Shown here piece by piece: positions 1-11,100 of a stretch of DNA of 64,000 nucleotides. This DNA comes from Ceratopteris richardii. Taxonomy: Eukaryota; Streptophyta; Polypodiopsida; Polypodiales; Pteridaceae. Each line of letters begins with the position of its first letter. The first letter of the stretch is position 1. The stretch covers positions 91,231,018-91,295,017 of the forward strand of contig CM035432.1 in assembly GCA_020310875.1 (NCBI GenBank), read 5' to 3'. Under the pieces are notes generated by a model. The model made no database searches. It worked only from the letters and a program-made list of their open reading frames with translations, and was not told the DNA's origin. The translations under genes were made by a program, and so were the position numbers.

Positions 1-1314
1 GATCCACCTATGATGGGAGAGGTTTCTAAAGTAATCTGATTTTATGACTACCTCTTCCAAACGTGACATAGACGCTATCTGAACTGCCACTCTGTCATCA
101 TGGGTTGTGGCCACTTTCTCTAGCCTCTGCATCCATTCAGGAGCCTCGATCTCAATGGTGTCCATGCCCTCTTTTGTTTGCTTGCCCCCTGGTGCAGGCA
201 TGGGAACGTATGGGTCTTCAAAGGTTTCCTCTATTTCAATTGGTACTAAGTCTTCAGGCTCGGGCTCTACAAGGGGAGAAGGTTGACGCTCGTATTGCAT
301 GACTTTACTTTGTAATTCTTCTAGTTCTGCTCTGAGTTTTTCGACTTCTTCAGATGTGTCAACTGCAGTTATGACTTTGCTTGGTGACTCATGCTGGGTT
401 GCCAGCTGGTTTAATAGGTCATCTCTTTCTCTTTCTAATGCTGCATGGGCTTCCAGGAGGTTGGCATGGGTTTCCAACACAATTTGCATATTCGCTGAGG
501 GTATGGCCTTGAATCTATCTACGTCGATTTCCTGTGGGGAACCCTCCATGGCTGCTTCCAAGTTTTCTTCGTTTTGTTTCTGTAGTCGTTTATTCTCCTC
601 GAGTGTAGTAGACATGTGTTTGCGTAAGAGGGCCAGGTTGCATCGAAGCTTGAGATTCTCTGTTATCTGGGAGTGTAGCAGATCATCCATTTGTTGTTTT
701 TCTTCTGCATCTGATTGGGGTGGATTGGCTACTAACTGCTCATGTTGTTCCTGTAAAGTGACATACTGTTGTTGTAGTAGCCGCTTTTCCCTTTCTAGAT
801 CAATGAATCGTACTTGAAGTTCTTCATGGCTTCAGAAGAGTCTCGTATGTTGGTTATCCAGATGCTGGTAGTGCTGTTGTAGTTGAGACATACACTGATA
901 CATATTATTAAATACATTATTAATAGGGGTGGATGCGGGAAGGGTGTTGAATGCAGAAGGGAAGGGGAAGGGGAAGGGGAGTGTGGATGCGGTGCTGGAA
1001 AATGGTGAAGTGGGAGGTGGGGGAATGGGAGATGGTGGGTGTATGGGGGGAGGGAGAGGTGCGGAGGTGGGTGATATGTCCATAAAATCAAAAGTGGATG
1101 TAGTGGTGGGAGTGATTGTGAACATGGGAATCGTGGGTGCGGTGATAGTGGTGAAAGTGTACAGTGGTGTGTGCAATTGTGAATACGAACTGCCAGGAAG
1201 TGTGATCGGGGGAATGAGGTTTTCCGTGGCTGCGGTTAGAATTATTGTTTCAGTGGCCGTATAGACAAGAGAGGTGGAGATAAGGTGTGTGGGTTGTGTG
1301 GGTTGACTGACGGT
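1..1314 (-). pseudogene. C-terminal part of gypsy extra ORF: Pro/Thr-rich segment then coiled coil
   Basis: The frame used upstream continues past the TAG at 1315 through a proline/threonine/serine-rich stretch (about 1310-900). It crosses a second in-frame stop, TGA at 832-834, and stays open to the window edge. The part from about 831 to 1 is rich in Glu, Gln, Leu and Lys with heptad-like spacing (e.g. LEREKRLLQQQ, TLEENKRLQKQ, LRAELEELQSK) and reads as a long coiled coil followed by an acidic, proline-containing stretch. It has no stop before base 1, so the true end is unseen. No enzymatic domain is visible. It lies in the position of an env-like or extra ORF downstream of pol, in sense orientation. 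Function is unknown. Confidence 0.6.
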
Positions 1315-3206
1315 CTATGCTTCGGTATGGGTAGTAGAGTCGGAGGCGGTGACAGTAGTGGTTACACTGGTAGTGGGAGGTGAATGTGGTGGAGTTGGAG
1401 GCAGGGGTGGCAAAGGGGGTGACGGGGGTGCACTTGATGTATGGGTTTCCTCAGTATCATGAACAGTGTGTGCAGTGCCCGTGGTTGTGGATGTTCCTTG
1501 TGGTTCTGATACTAATACATTCATCTGTTTTCCTGATCGTAGGGGGCGTCTACCATATCTTCGCTCCGTTCTTCGTGATTGTGCAAGGGCGGTATGCACC
1601 GTCTCAGGTACTCCTAAAGCATCAGATATCATATCAAGTGTGGCGCGGTATTGCTCGTCTACTCCTTCCTCCTCAAGGATTTGGTTCATGAGAGCTTTTC
1701 CTGCTGCGAGGGACAGTCTATGTTGCTCTTGAACCCTGTTGATGGTATCATAGAGCTTTTTCAATTCCTTCGTATAAGCCGGGGCACCCCTCAAGTACTT
1801 GTAGAGCTTCCTGATCATATTCCTGCTCTTCTTCCTCGGATTGTCCACCATGTTCCTCCTCTTGTTCTTCTTCTTCTTCATCCTCCACATTGACCACATC
1901 TGGTTGTCTGGGATGGGGTTGGTCTGTAGCAGTTTGTTGTCCACTAGCTTGCTCTGCCTCGACTTCCGTGTTAACAGCTTTGATTATTCTGGCAACCTCC
2001 TCATCAGTTAGGTCTTCTAATGTGAATCCGTGAGGAAACTCCAGGTCGGTTGGTACAGGTGGGAACACCAGATTTGGTCCATCAATGCTGTGTCTTGGTA
2101 ATCTGATAGTGAAGGGTTGTACCCACCTTGGAAGTCGTGGAGTTGTCTCAGGTGTCAGCGTCGCACCGCGGGGTTGTGCACAGGGCATTTGAACTGCACC
2201 TCTCATTTTCTTAGATGGCGGTCCTGCGGTTGATAGTCTACGTTGAAATTCCTGTACCCTGGTCCAAATTAATGCCCTCTGAACTAGCACATCATAAGCC
2301 AAACATCTATACACAATCCGGGTGAGAGCACAACATCCATACAATACAGACTTTTGTTTTTTATACCACCTTTGATGAGCCAAGTGGATTTGGTCGATAA
2401 TCCAGTGGGGCATATTGATTGTCAAATCAAAGGCATCAGCCAAGTATAGACTAAACCATATCTTCTTAGGTGGCATTGTGAACCTCTCTTGAGCGGGAAA
2501 TGCAAAATGTTGCATGACCATTCGCAAGTGAATGGCAATTGTAGGTGTCATTGCCACCATGTCCTTTAATTTCGTCAGATTCCTATTCTTCATATTGTCG
2601 GGGACCATAGTCTCTTTCTCCGTAGGAATGTGCATACCTTTCATGTCTAGAGCTTCCCTTACCAAATTGATAGTCAGCCTGAAGCACTTCAACTCATTGC
2701 CCCTTGTGAGAGATGGGAGGACAAAGGTGCTGTTTCCCTTTTTGTCTTTGCTCGGAGTGAGGGTGCTAATCAAATATGAGCATCTTAGAAAGTCGGGCTT
2801 TGGCAATTGGAATTTGAAGTAATCGTAGAGTCCCGCCTTCTTCCATATAGGTTTCAGTCCTTCATTCAAATTCTCTGGTGAAGAAGTGATACCTGCCCCA
2901 GCGCCCATTGAATTCTATCTCGGCCTCCCACATGTAGGTGCCTTCACCCAGAGATCCTGCCACATCACTAAACCAATGTGAATTTTTGCTGACTGGCATT
3001 GTGTGCCCTTGTGGAGGATTCTGAATCGGTATGGTGTGTAATGCCCTCAATGCCACTGGACGTTCCGTCAACTCCTCCTCAATGGGAAGGCTTTCAATGT
3101 CCACGACTTGGGGGCTGGTGCCTGCCTGGGAGCTAGTTCCTGCCGTATCTGCCATGTTACGACTCTGTGAGAATATAGAAACATGTGTTAACATTGTAAA
3201 GGACAA
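1315..3206 (-). pseudogene. N-terminal and central part of gypsy post-pol extra ORF
   Basis: Three overlapping frames form one product. An N-terminal part (3206-2862) shifts frame near 2870-2905 into a 380-residue part (2908-1748). That part shifts again near 1800 into the frame ending at the TAG at 1315. The central part looks globular, with Trp/Tyr-rich blocks (e.g. LKPIWKKAGLYDYF, MPHWIIDQIHLAHQRW), then an acidic Glu-rich run near 1850-1890 and a basic/coil segment. I do not recognise the family. It has no transmembrane segments, so an envelope role is not supported. It follows pol in the same orientation, as in plant gypsy elements with extra ORFs. Two frameshifts and a stop indicate decay. 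Confidence 0.6.
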
Positions 3207-3393
3207 GATAGAACCGTTTTTGTCCCCATTCCAACATTAACATGAGGTTCGGGAGAGATTAGTAGGTTATTAAGTGCTCGGTGCTTGTGTGTGTAGTTAG
3301 GAATTTGGTAGACCTAGGAGCTAAGTGGAATGATGTAGTGAGAGAGTGATGTAGTTAGTAGGTGGGCATGGATTTACAAATGGGGTCCGAGGG
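3207..3393 (-). other. Spacer between pol tail and extra ORF
   Basis: About 190 bases between the end of the WVPK segment and the first methionine of the extra ORF. It holds no coding signal that I can support. It could contain a splice acceptor or leader for the downstream ORF, but no site was identified with confidence. Confidence 0.3.
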
Positions 3394-3834
3394 TTAATTA
3401 CAAGTTTTAGGTTGCCAAATGCAATGGATGGGTTTTGATCTTGATTTTGTGGAGACTCTGGAGAGTTTGATAGGGGTATCTACTTGAAAATGAGGCTTTT
3501 TAGGGACCCATTTACAAGTGATTCTACTTGTGCTCATGGAAGAATATGTGTCCGCGTGTGATGCATAAGAATGGGCACCTGATGTTCGAGTGAGTGAAAC
3601 ATGTTGTACTGGGTGTGGCCTCGGTGTAGCTATTTGAGCCCGCAAGCAAGCCTTAGGCACCCAGATTTGTCGTGATTGTGGGCTGGCCTTCATCGACTTC
3701 TTGGGTACCCAAATAGACTTCACTTTCACAGAAGAATTTATGAAAGACTTCTTATTAGTGTCGTGTTGTTGATTACTAATAAGAGGTTTTGGCCGAGGGG
3801 TTGGCATGGTCGCAACAGGGTGTTCGCCTTTTCA
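3394..3834 (-). pseudogene. Pol C-terminal tail with W(V/Q)PK repeats
   Basis: The pol frame continues past the TGA at 3832-3834 into a basic, Ser/Thr/Pro-rich segment of about 140 residues. It carries a recurring short motif: IWVPKK, IWVPKA, KWVPKK and IWQPKT, plus VWV just before the stop. The repeats lie 20-40 residues apart. Similar W-x-P-K peptides occur in other plant retroelement polyproteins, but I know of no assigned function. The stop before it may be a mutated codon, because the motif begins on its upstream side. Confidence 0.6.
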
Positions 3835-5262
3835 CACCCACACTTGTTTCAACAGCTGAGACATTCTGCTTCGCACGTGTTTTTGGCCTCCAGTATAGGT
3901 AGTACTCTGCTCCTTCTGTATTTGATCTGCCTTTGGTTGCTGCATCCCTGTGGCCTTTGGAAAAGAAGGGAGTGCCGTCTTATCCTTGACTCCGTTGTTG
4001 AGACAATCCTCTTTCTGCATCATACAGTTTTGGACAAGAATAGCATTTTCAACTTCATGTGCGCCCCTGGAAGGACCAGGAGCTCGTGCCTTACCTAGTG
4101 CCTTGAGTGCCTCACTTTCCAATTCAACGGTAATTCGACTATGATTTACCCATACCTGAAGAAGTCCACTCCTTAGGTTTAGGTTGACTGCATGATCATA
4201 GATCCAGTCCTGACCCAAGACAAGAGGCTCAGTGAGGTCCTCATCTTGACACACTAGTACTTTGACTGTCATTACTTCGTCTTCAATATACAGGGGAAGT
4301 TCCACCTCGCCCATGCAAGGGGTTTCCACACCTCCCAATCCTATGAGATAGGCTTCTATAGGATTGACAGTTAATTTCAACTTTTGACAGTACGAAAATT
4401 TAACAGCACTAGTGGCTGCACCTGAGTCAATCAAGGCTCTTACAGTCCTTGCACCCTTTCCTTGTCCTATCTCTAAGGTTATAAAAGGACGTCGATCAAT
4501 TATTCTCTGAGAACTTATTCCTGAGACTTCACACATAGCCACGTGATATCCTTGATCTGCATATGCATCTGTCCTAGGTTGCTCTCTACCCTGTCTTCTC
4601 AACTTCATTCTCCGGATGCGTTCCAATGCTTCTGCTTGAGCTTCTTCGCGAATTCGTTTTTCTTCTTCTTTGCGTTTCTTTGCAGTGTTGAGTCGACTTA
4701 GCATCTCTTCCGTCAGAGGTTCCTGACATAACTTGATCCTGCATCTGCTTATGTAGCTCGGGAGAACATCGCCTTCTAATGTAGCTAGTTGCACTACTCC
4801 ACTTGTTGAGATTCTATTAATGATCATGGGTCCGTAGCCTCTCTTCTCCAGTTTCCTCGCATGTTGTTTCAAAGTGTATACTAGTACTAGGTCGCCTGCC
4901 TTCAAACCTTTATCCTTAACGTGGGCATCAAAGTATGCCTTCTGTCGTTTCTTAGCTGCATATATCCCTGCAACCGCCCTCAGTCTTGTTTCTCCTAATC
5001 GTTCAAGGTCAAATAGTTTAGAGGAGAGTTCATGACCCATCCATTCATGCTCTTGTGCTACTTTCAATGTAGGTATTAAGAAGTCCAGCGGTAGCACTGC
5101 ATTTTGGCCAAATACCATCTGAAAGGGGGTGGCTTGGAGTACCGTTTTGTAGGCGACTCGGTATGCCCAAACAACGTGGTGTAGCTGTTTGTCCCAATCA
5201 AAGCGTTTATTGTTCACTAATTTCGTTAGTACATTGCATAAGATCTTATTGGTGCTCTCAGC
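3835..5262 (-). pseudogene. Integrase C-terminus fused to a second retropepsin-like domain
   Basis: The segment begins just after the in-frame TAG at 5263. It contains the end of the integrase, including the region that presents the plant gypsy motif for substrate binding (GDLVLVYTLK near 4880, followed by KRGYGPMIINR). A basic/acidic coil-like linker (about 4720-4590) follows. Then comes a domain of about 110 residues with ALIDSGAATSA (DSG near 4422-4431), a LGGVETP strand and PLVLGQDWI near 4200. Those are the catalytic and second conserved motifs of an aspartic retropepsin. The normal protease of this element lies between gag and RT, so this is an additional one. Whether it is catalytic is unknown. 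Confidence 0.8.
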
Positions 5263-6147
5263 CTAGCCATTAGCTTGAGGGTGATAGGGGGCAGACTTCT
5301 TATGTACTACCAAGAATTCTTGGAGCAGATTTTCAATAACTTCATTCAAGAAGTGAGTGCCTCTATCACTAACTAGCTCTATAGGTAGCCCGTATCTAGT
5401 GAACACATTCTCAAATAAGAACTTAGCTGTTGTTTGTGCATCGTTCTTCGTGGTAGCTTTCAATTCTACCCACTTGGTTAGATAATCCGTGGCCACAATG
5501 ATATATTCAGCATGAGAACCCTTAGCTGGGGGATTAATAGGACCTACAAAGTCTATTCCCCACTTAGAGAATGCTCGTCCACCCATCATAGGTTTTAGTG
5601 GCATTTCATCTTTGCGTATAGGATACTGAGTTCGCTGACAGACATCACACCTCTTCACATAGGTATGTGCATCCATGTGAAGGGTCGGCCACCACAAGCC
5701 TGCAAATAGAATCGCTTTAATCACTCGATCTGGTCCAAAATGTCCTCCTGCTACGCCTTGATGAGCTGTTTCCAAGATCTTGAGATATTCACTCTCATGG
5801 GCGCATAGTCTGAGGTAACCATCTTTACCACGTTTGTATAGATTATTACCAATGAGTGAGTAATCCAGGGCTTCTTGTTCTAAACTCCTTTTCCTAGCCA
5901 GAGTCATGTCTAGAGGGAAGGTTTTCGTCCTCAGGAAGGATACTAGTGGTTCACTCCAATCTGGCACTATGGATACTTGATAAAGAGTTGCATGTTCCAC
6001 AGGTGGTTTAGTGCAGCAGATTGGGCATTCCTTGCACAACTTTTGGACATCAGCTTCCATAGTCGGCCAATGCACTCCAAGTCTCCTTAGTGTCTGTAGG
6101 GTTTGTTGCTTTGAGTAGTGTTGCTCTAATGCACCTACATGTGCTAA
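5263..6147 (-). pseudogene. Gypsy integrase: zinc finger and catalytic core
   Basis: It continues from the RNase H segment past an in-frame TAA at 6148. The residues include a first Cys pair (CKECPIC, near 6020-6035), then a second H2C2 finger (TAHQGVAGGHF, then CDVCQRT near 5640). The core follows with GIDFVGP (first Asp), VSDRGTHF (second Asp) and HPQANG at the end. The catalytic Glu lies just beyond the TAG at 5263 (AESTN). Two zinc-finger modules precede one core, see the separate finding. The integrase would insert element cDNA into the genome if intact. Confidence 0.88.
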
Positions 6148-7083
6148 TTACAACCATTTAGCATACTCATCCTCTTCCACACAACAAGCCAAGATCCCTT
6201 GATCTGTGTGCTTGTACATACTTCCTGCCATGATGTGATACTTTTGGGCTTTTACTACCTCTTTATCATGTGTGTTTATTATTGGGTGGTTAGGCCCGTA
6301 TGTCAATACTGGGACTAATGGCTTAGCCCACTGCGGCACCACTTCCAAATTAAACAAGTAAGCATCAGGAAGGTCATCTGACACTCCTTGTGGGGCTTCT
6401 CTAGATGTGAGCCTAGAGAGATGATCTGCTCTCAAGTGAGTCTTCCCTTTCCTTACCACAACCTCGAAATCATATTCCATTAGCAAGAGAAACCATCTTA
6501 CTAATCTTCTTGTATTGCAGGGCTTGTTCACAAGATATAGCAGTGCCTAATGGTCAGTAAAAAATTTAAACTTATTTGCAAGCAAATAATGTCTAAACTT
6601 TTTAACTGCATATACCATGCCTAGTCCTTCTCGTTCGGTGGTGGTATAGTTTCGTTCAGCTACATTCAACTGTCTACTAGCATAGGCAATCGGAAGGTCC
6701 ATATTACCTTCGCCTGTAGGTTGTGCGAGTACACATCTAATAGCATAATTGGATGCATCTACATGAACATGAAAAGGCTTATTCCAATCTGGTGTGGTCA
6801 AGATTGGTGCTGAGCATAATCGCCGTTTAAGCTCATTGAAGGAATTCTCACATTCATCAGTCCACTCAACGTTAGTCAAAAGTCCATACAGAGGCTTTGC
6901 TATGATGGCATACATGTGTATAAACCATCGGTAATAACCACAATGCCCCATGAAAGCTTGTAGTTCCTTGACATTCTTTGGCCTAGGTAACTCGGCTATG
7001 GCTTTCACTTTCTCTTCATCAGTGGATATGCCATTCTTTGACACTATGTGTCCTAGAATCTTGCCTTGCCTGACCATAAAAAC
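6148..7083 (-). pseudogene. Gypsy RT thumb, RNase H and first zinc-finger module
   Basis: The frame restarts after a TGA at 7084-7086. It shows the RT connection (GKILGHIVS, ELQAFMGHCGYYRWF) and RNase H (HVHVDASNYAIRCVLAQ, AYASRQLN, TTTEREGL, FKFFTDH). A TAG at 6547 replaces the expected Gln of the TDHQAL motif. The tether LVRWFLLLMEYDFEV and RADHLSRL follow. From about 6346 a spacer-plus-finger module starts that is repeated at about 5973. Both stops fit single C-to-T changes from Gln codons. Confidence 0.88.
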
Positions 7084-7086
7084 TCA

Positions 7087-8137
7087 CTTTTCTGGGTTCA
7101 GGCAGACTTGATATTCTCTACATTTGTCAAAGATTTGTCTGAGTTCAGGAATATGGGTTTGTTTAATGTTGGAATGAGCACAAAGATCATCATACAACAT
7201 AGACTTCTAAGTTCTTCCTCAGAAACTCTTTAAATACATGGCACATCAGCCTCTGGAAGGTAGCTGGTGCATTGGTAAGCCCAAATGGCATTACTCTAAA
7301 GGCAAAAATGCCCCATTCAGTGGCAAAAGCCGTCTTATGCTGATCTTCTAGAGCTATGGCTGCTTGATTGTAGCTTGAAAATCCATCAAGGAAGCTGTAC
7401 ACTTCCTTGCTTGCTACTCTCTCTAAGAGATGCTCTGTGATAGGAAGCCGATAACTATCTCGAATTGTGGCTGCATTGACCTTCTTTAAGTTAATGCATA
7501 CACGCAGCTTCCCATTTTTCTTGGGCACCACTATGATGGGGGATACCCACTCAGTGTGCTCAATTTCATAGATGAATCCAGCTTCAACCAGTCTATCTAT
7601 CTCCTCTTTGATCTTAGCAGCATAATTATCATTGATGGCTACATCCATTGTTGCTAGGATTTCTGCCCAGCCGTGGGTTTCAAATTCTTCGTAAGGAAAG
7701 ACTACAAGTGCATAGGCTGGGTCTTGAATTGATCTATGTGTTTCTTTTGCACCTATCTCTCTGGCGTCTTCTCTCTTCTCTTCTTCTACTACTACTTTGC
7801 ACATCCATAAGTGGGTGTCTTCATGCATCCATGAGGATCCTGATCCTATGGAATGCACCGATTCCGTATCATCTTTGGCTCTATGGAGGGGATTCCATTG
7901 GATAGGAGGGACATCTCTATGAGAGTAATCTTTGAGATTCACTTTGGTCGTAACACCTAAGTGCTGCAGGTACAAGGAATTGGTTCCCCAATCCTGTACC
8001 ACTTGCAACTGTCGCATAAAGGGTCGTCCGAAGATCATTTCATAGGCATGATTTTTACTAAAATCACATATAGCAAATGTATGCTCGAACTCAACACCAC
8101 ATGTGGTGAGAGTTATTCCTTCTAACAGCCCTAAGCG
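7087..8137 (-). pseudogene. Gypsy protease end and reverse transcriptase
   Basis: After the TGA at 8138 the frame gives the end of the protease (MIFGRPFMRQLQVVQDWG). It then gives the RT palm and fingers: WVSPIIVVPKKNGKLRVCIN, SYRLPITEHLLERV, VYSFLDGFSSYNQ and FRVMPFGLTNAPATFQ. At about 7190 the reading frame shifts inside the Y-V-D-D active-site box. The sequence resumes as DDLCAHSN in another frame, which fits a 4-base insertion. The polymerase is therefore dead at its catalytic motif. The wording of the RT motifs is non-chromovirus-like, but I cannot assign a lineage by eye. Confidence 0.9.
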
Positions 8138-11100
8138 TCACTCTATGTGACCGTTGGCCATTTGCAATTTCATCCTCGTGGGTCTGAGTGCTCGCTTGCC
8201 CCAACACTTCCATAGGGAAGTGGTAGCAATTGCAACTCCTGCGCCTGAGTCTAGAATGGCCTTGGTGGTGTATCCTTTATGGGAGATAGGAAGATATGTG
8301 TTTCCTTCTTCGCCCTCACTCATGTCTCCTATCTTGTCCAATGGTATTTGTGGCACTGTTCTCTGGGATCCTACCTGGGAATGAGGTTTTGCTATCTCTG
8401 GTACTTGTTTGGCTACATGTTTCCATAGCTCTGGCCTTACTTTGAGTAGCTCTTCTAAGGTGAGGTTGCACTGTACTTTAGTGTTTTTCACTACCTCTGT
8501 GTTCCTAGGTATGACTGAGTCCTCATTTCGTACCATGACTGTGGGTGCTCTCATACAAGTAGACTTAGCTTCCCATGGGCCTGTGAAGTGGGGTAATTCT
8601 TGCAGAGAGTTAGACTCAAAGTCTAATCTTTCCTGAGATTGGGTGCTCTCATGCTCCTCATAAATGGATGGGATGTCTTGTGGAAATTGGTCGTGTGCAT
8701 CATCCACAAGTTCAATGGGAGGAGGGACTTCACTCTCTTTAGCCCATTTGTCTTCTTGAATCTCTTGTAGGAATTCTGGTGTGAACCGATTCATAGAAGA
8801 TGATGTGTCTGGCTCCGTAGAGTTAGGCACATAGGCTTCCTGGGCAGGAAGACCTACCCTTTCACTTGCCTTGTCCTTGTGTTGAGAGGCGGGTTCCTTT
8901 CTTGATTGTGCAATTAACCTCTCTATTCTTTCTAATAGTCCTTCAAAGTGCAGCTGCGTCTTGGCTGAGCTAGATATGTTTAAAAGGCGACTGGCTTCAA
9001 ACATGGTTTGAGCCAACTCCACCATCTTAGCACAAATTTTAGTTCGTTCAAGCTTTAATTCTGCTCTAGGGTAGCACTTTCCATGATCAGTTACGTTTGG
9101 CCCATCTTGGATTCTGGCCTGATATGCTTTAAGCATCATGTTTAGGTCCTCGGGAGTGGGATCTGCTAGGACTGATCCTACTCTAGGGGGTGGTGGGATT
9201 AGGTGAGGCGGGTTGGAAGGTGGCGGGTCAGATGGAGTTGGGAATGGTGGAGGTGGGGTAGTGTGAGAGGGAGTTTGAGATGTGAGTTCGGTTATCCTGG
9301 CTCTCGTTTCTCTTAGGCTTTCCTCAAGTTCACTCATTTTCTTTGCCCATTGCCTTTTCATTCTTTCACGACTATCTCTCCAAGTTCTAGTCCTCTTCTT
9401 TGTCATGCTCTCCGTTTCACTAACATCTGGGCTCTTTTCCTGGCCTACACTTTGGTTCTGTTGCAAGGCTTGGGCTCTAGTGATCACTTGCACTGTAGTG
9501 GAAGTCACACTTCTTGTGGAGTCTACAACTAACCCAACGACATTGATAGGAGTGATTTTCGGCATATTATTAGGATTCTTTGGGCAGTCTCGTAAGAGAT
9601 GCTCCTTTCCACACTCTTGGCAATAGCCCTGGATCGTCACTGATTGGGGTTGTGTAGGTGGAGGCAAGGGACAATCATGAATGAGATGATCTCCCTGACA
9701 TTTGTAGCATGGTCCTTTAGGAAATGGGGGTCTTACTTGCCTAGGTTGAGGTCTAGAGTTGGGGTTTGCGTACATGACATTAGCATACTCTGGCTCCCAA
9801 TTAGGTTCACTCGGTTCCTCACTGTAGTAGGACTCACCATGTTCAGGAGACTGCATGTAGTAAGCCTGGGGACTATCAACATGCGTAGAATCAAAGCTAT
9901 GGTATCTGGGATCACTTTCTGAAATTAATGGTGTTACTGGGACTATAGCTCTATTCAGGTTTTCTTCTGCAACAGCATACTTTATCGGAATCACATTAGT
10001 AGGAGCAGGTGGTTGTTGTGCTAGCACTGGCTGGGGTCTCAGTTGGGCCTGATATTTCAGTTGGTAATTTTGTTGAGGCCTAGTATACTGTTGGGGTGGG
10101 TATTGACTCTGGTATCTGCCTTGTTGGTATGGCTGAGGGTAGGTTTGCCTAACCGCTTGCTTATTGTATGGGCAGTCTTGTGCTGAGTGATTTGTGTATC
10201 TTCGTTCTATGGTGCAGTACTGGCTACTAGGATTTACTTGGGGTTGAGCCATAATGGGACATACATTCTCCATATGGTCACCTCCACAAGTATAGCATCT
10301 TTTCACTGGGGCAAATCTTGGGACCTGTTTGCTAGTGACACCTAATTTCTGAGCTACTTTCTCTGCAAGTTCCTCAATTGATGTGGATTGCGAGGAAGAG
10401 AGGCTAGAGGCGCTATCTGAGTCTTTGTAGATTTTGGAAAGCTCTAGTTCTTCCCCTAGGTTATCCTCGATGTCAATGCATATGCATACACACTCTTCTA
10501 TGGTCCTAGGGTCCTTCAAGTACACATATGATCTCAATTTGGTACTTAGCAATCCATCCAAGAACAAAGCCACTTGCTTAGCTGGTGTGGGTAACTCAAG
10601 GACATGGCATCTCTCTAGGTATTGCCTAAATCTTCTTCCAGCAAGTCTCACGGTTTCTTGAGGGGTTTGCTTGAAGCTGTGAATCAGCGAGGAAGTGTTA
10701 TGTCTTATGCCACTTTTGGAGAATTCGATAATGAATGCCTCCAGAAGTTGATCTATGCTCCTAAACTGCCTCTCATTTAGTGGTTGAAACCATGTCAGGG
10801 CGGTGTTCCTAAGGGTTAGACCGAAGGCATTGTACTGCGTGAACATATCTTCAACTTGTTCGGCTCTCAAGACTTGCCTAAACTCAGCCACATGATCGTA
10901 TGGATCTCTGGTGCCATCGAAGTAGTTCTTCATGGACTTGACTAGCTGAGTCGGTCTCAAAGTCCTTGTGTGCTCTCTAGGTCTTGGTAGAGGGAGCTCA
11001 TCCGCATTTCTTTGATTCCTTGAAGCTCTAAGTACCTCAGGTTCCACTCTATTTGTTTTCGTTCTCGTTCTTTCTCTACCCCCTGGGTTGGCAAAGCTTA

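Noticed and set aside
299..1264. Plus-strand frames over the gypsy extra ORF
   Set aside because: They mirror the better-supported minus-strand coiled-coil and Pro-rich frame and show no motif of their own.
1315..3206. Calling the gypsy extra ORF an envelope gene
   Set aside because: No signal peptide, transmembrane segment or glycosylation-rich ectodomain could be seen.
9282..9922. Plus-strand frames within gag, also 7648-7905, 8154-8636, 10,434-11,247
   Set aside because: The opposite strand is clearly gag or pol with zinc knuckles and catalytic motifs; these are shadows.
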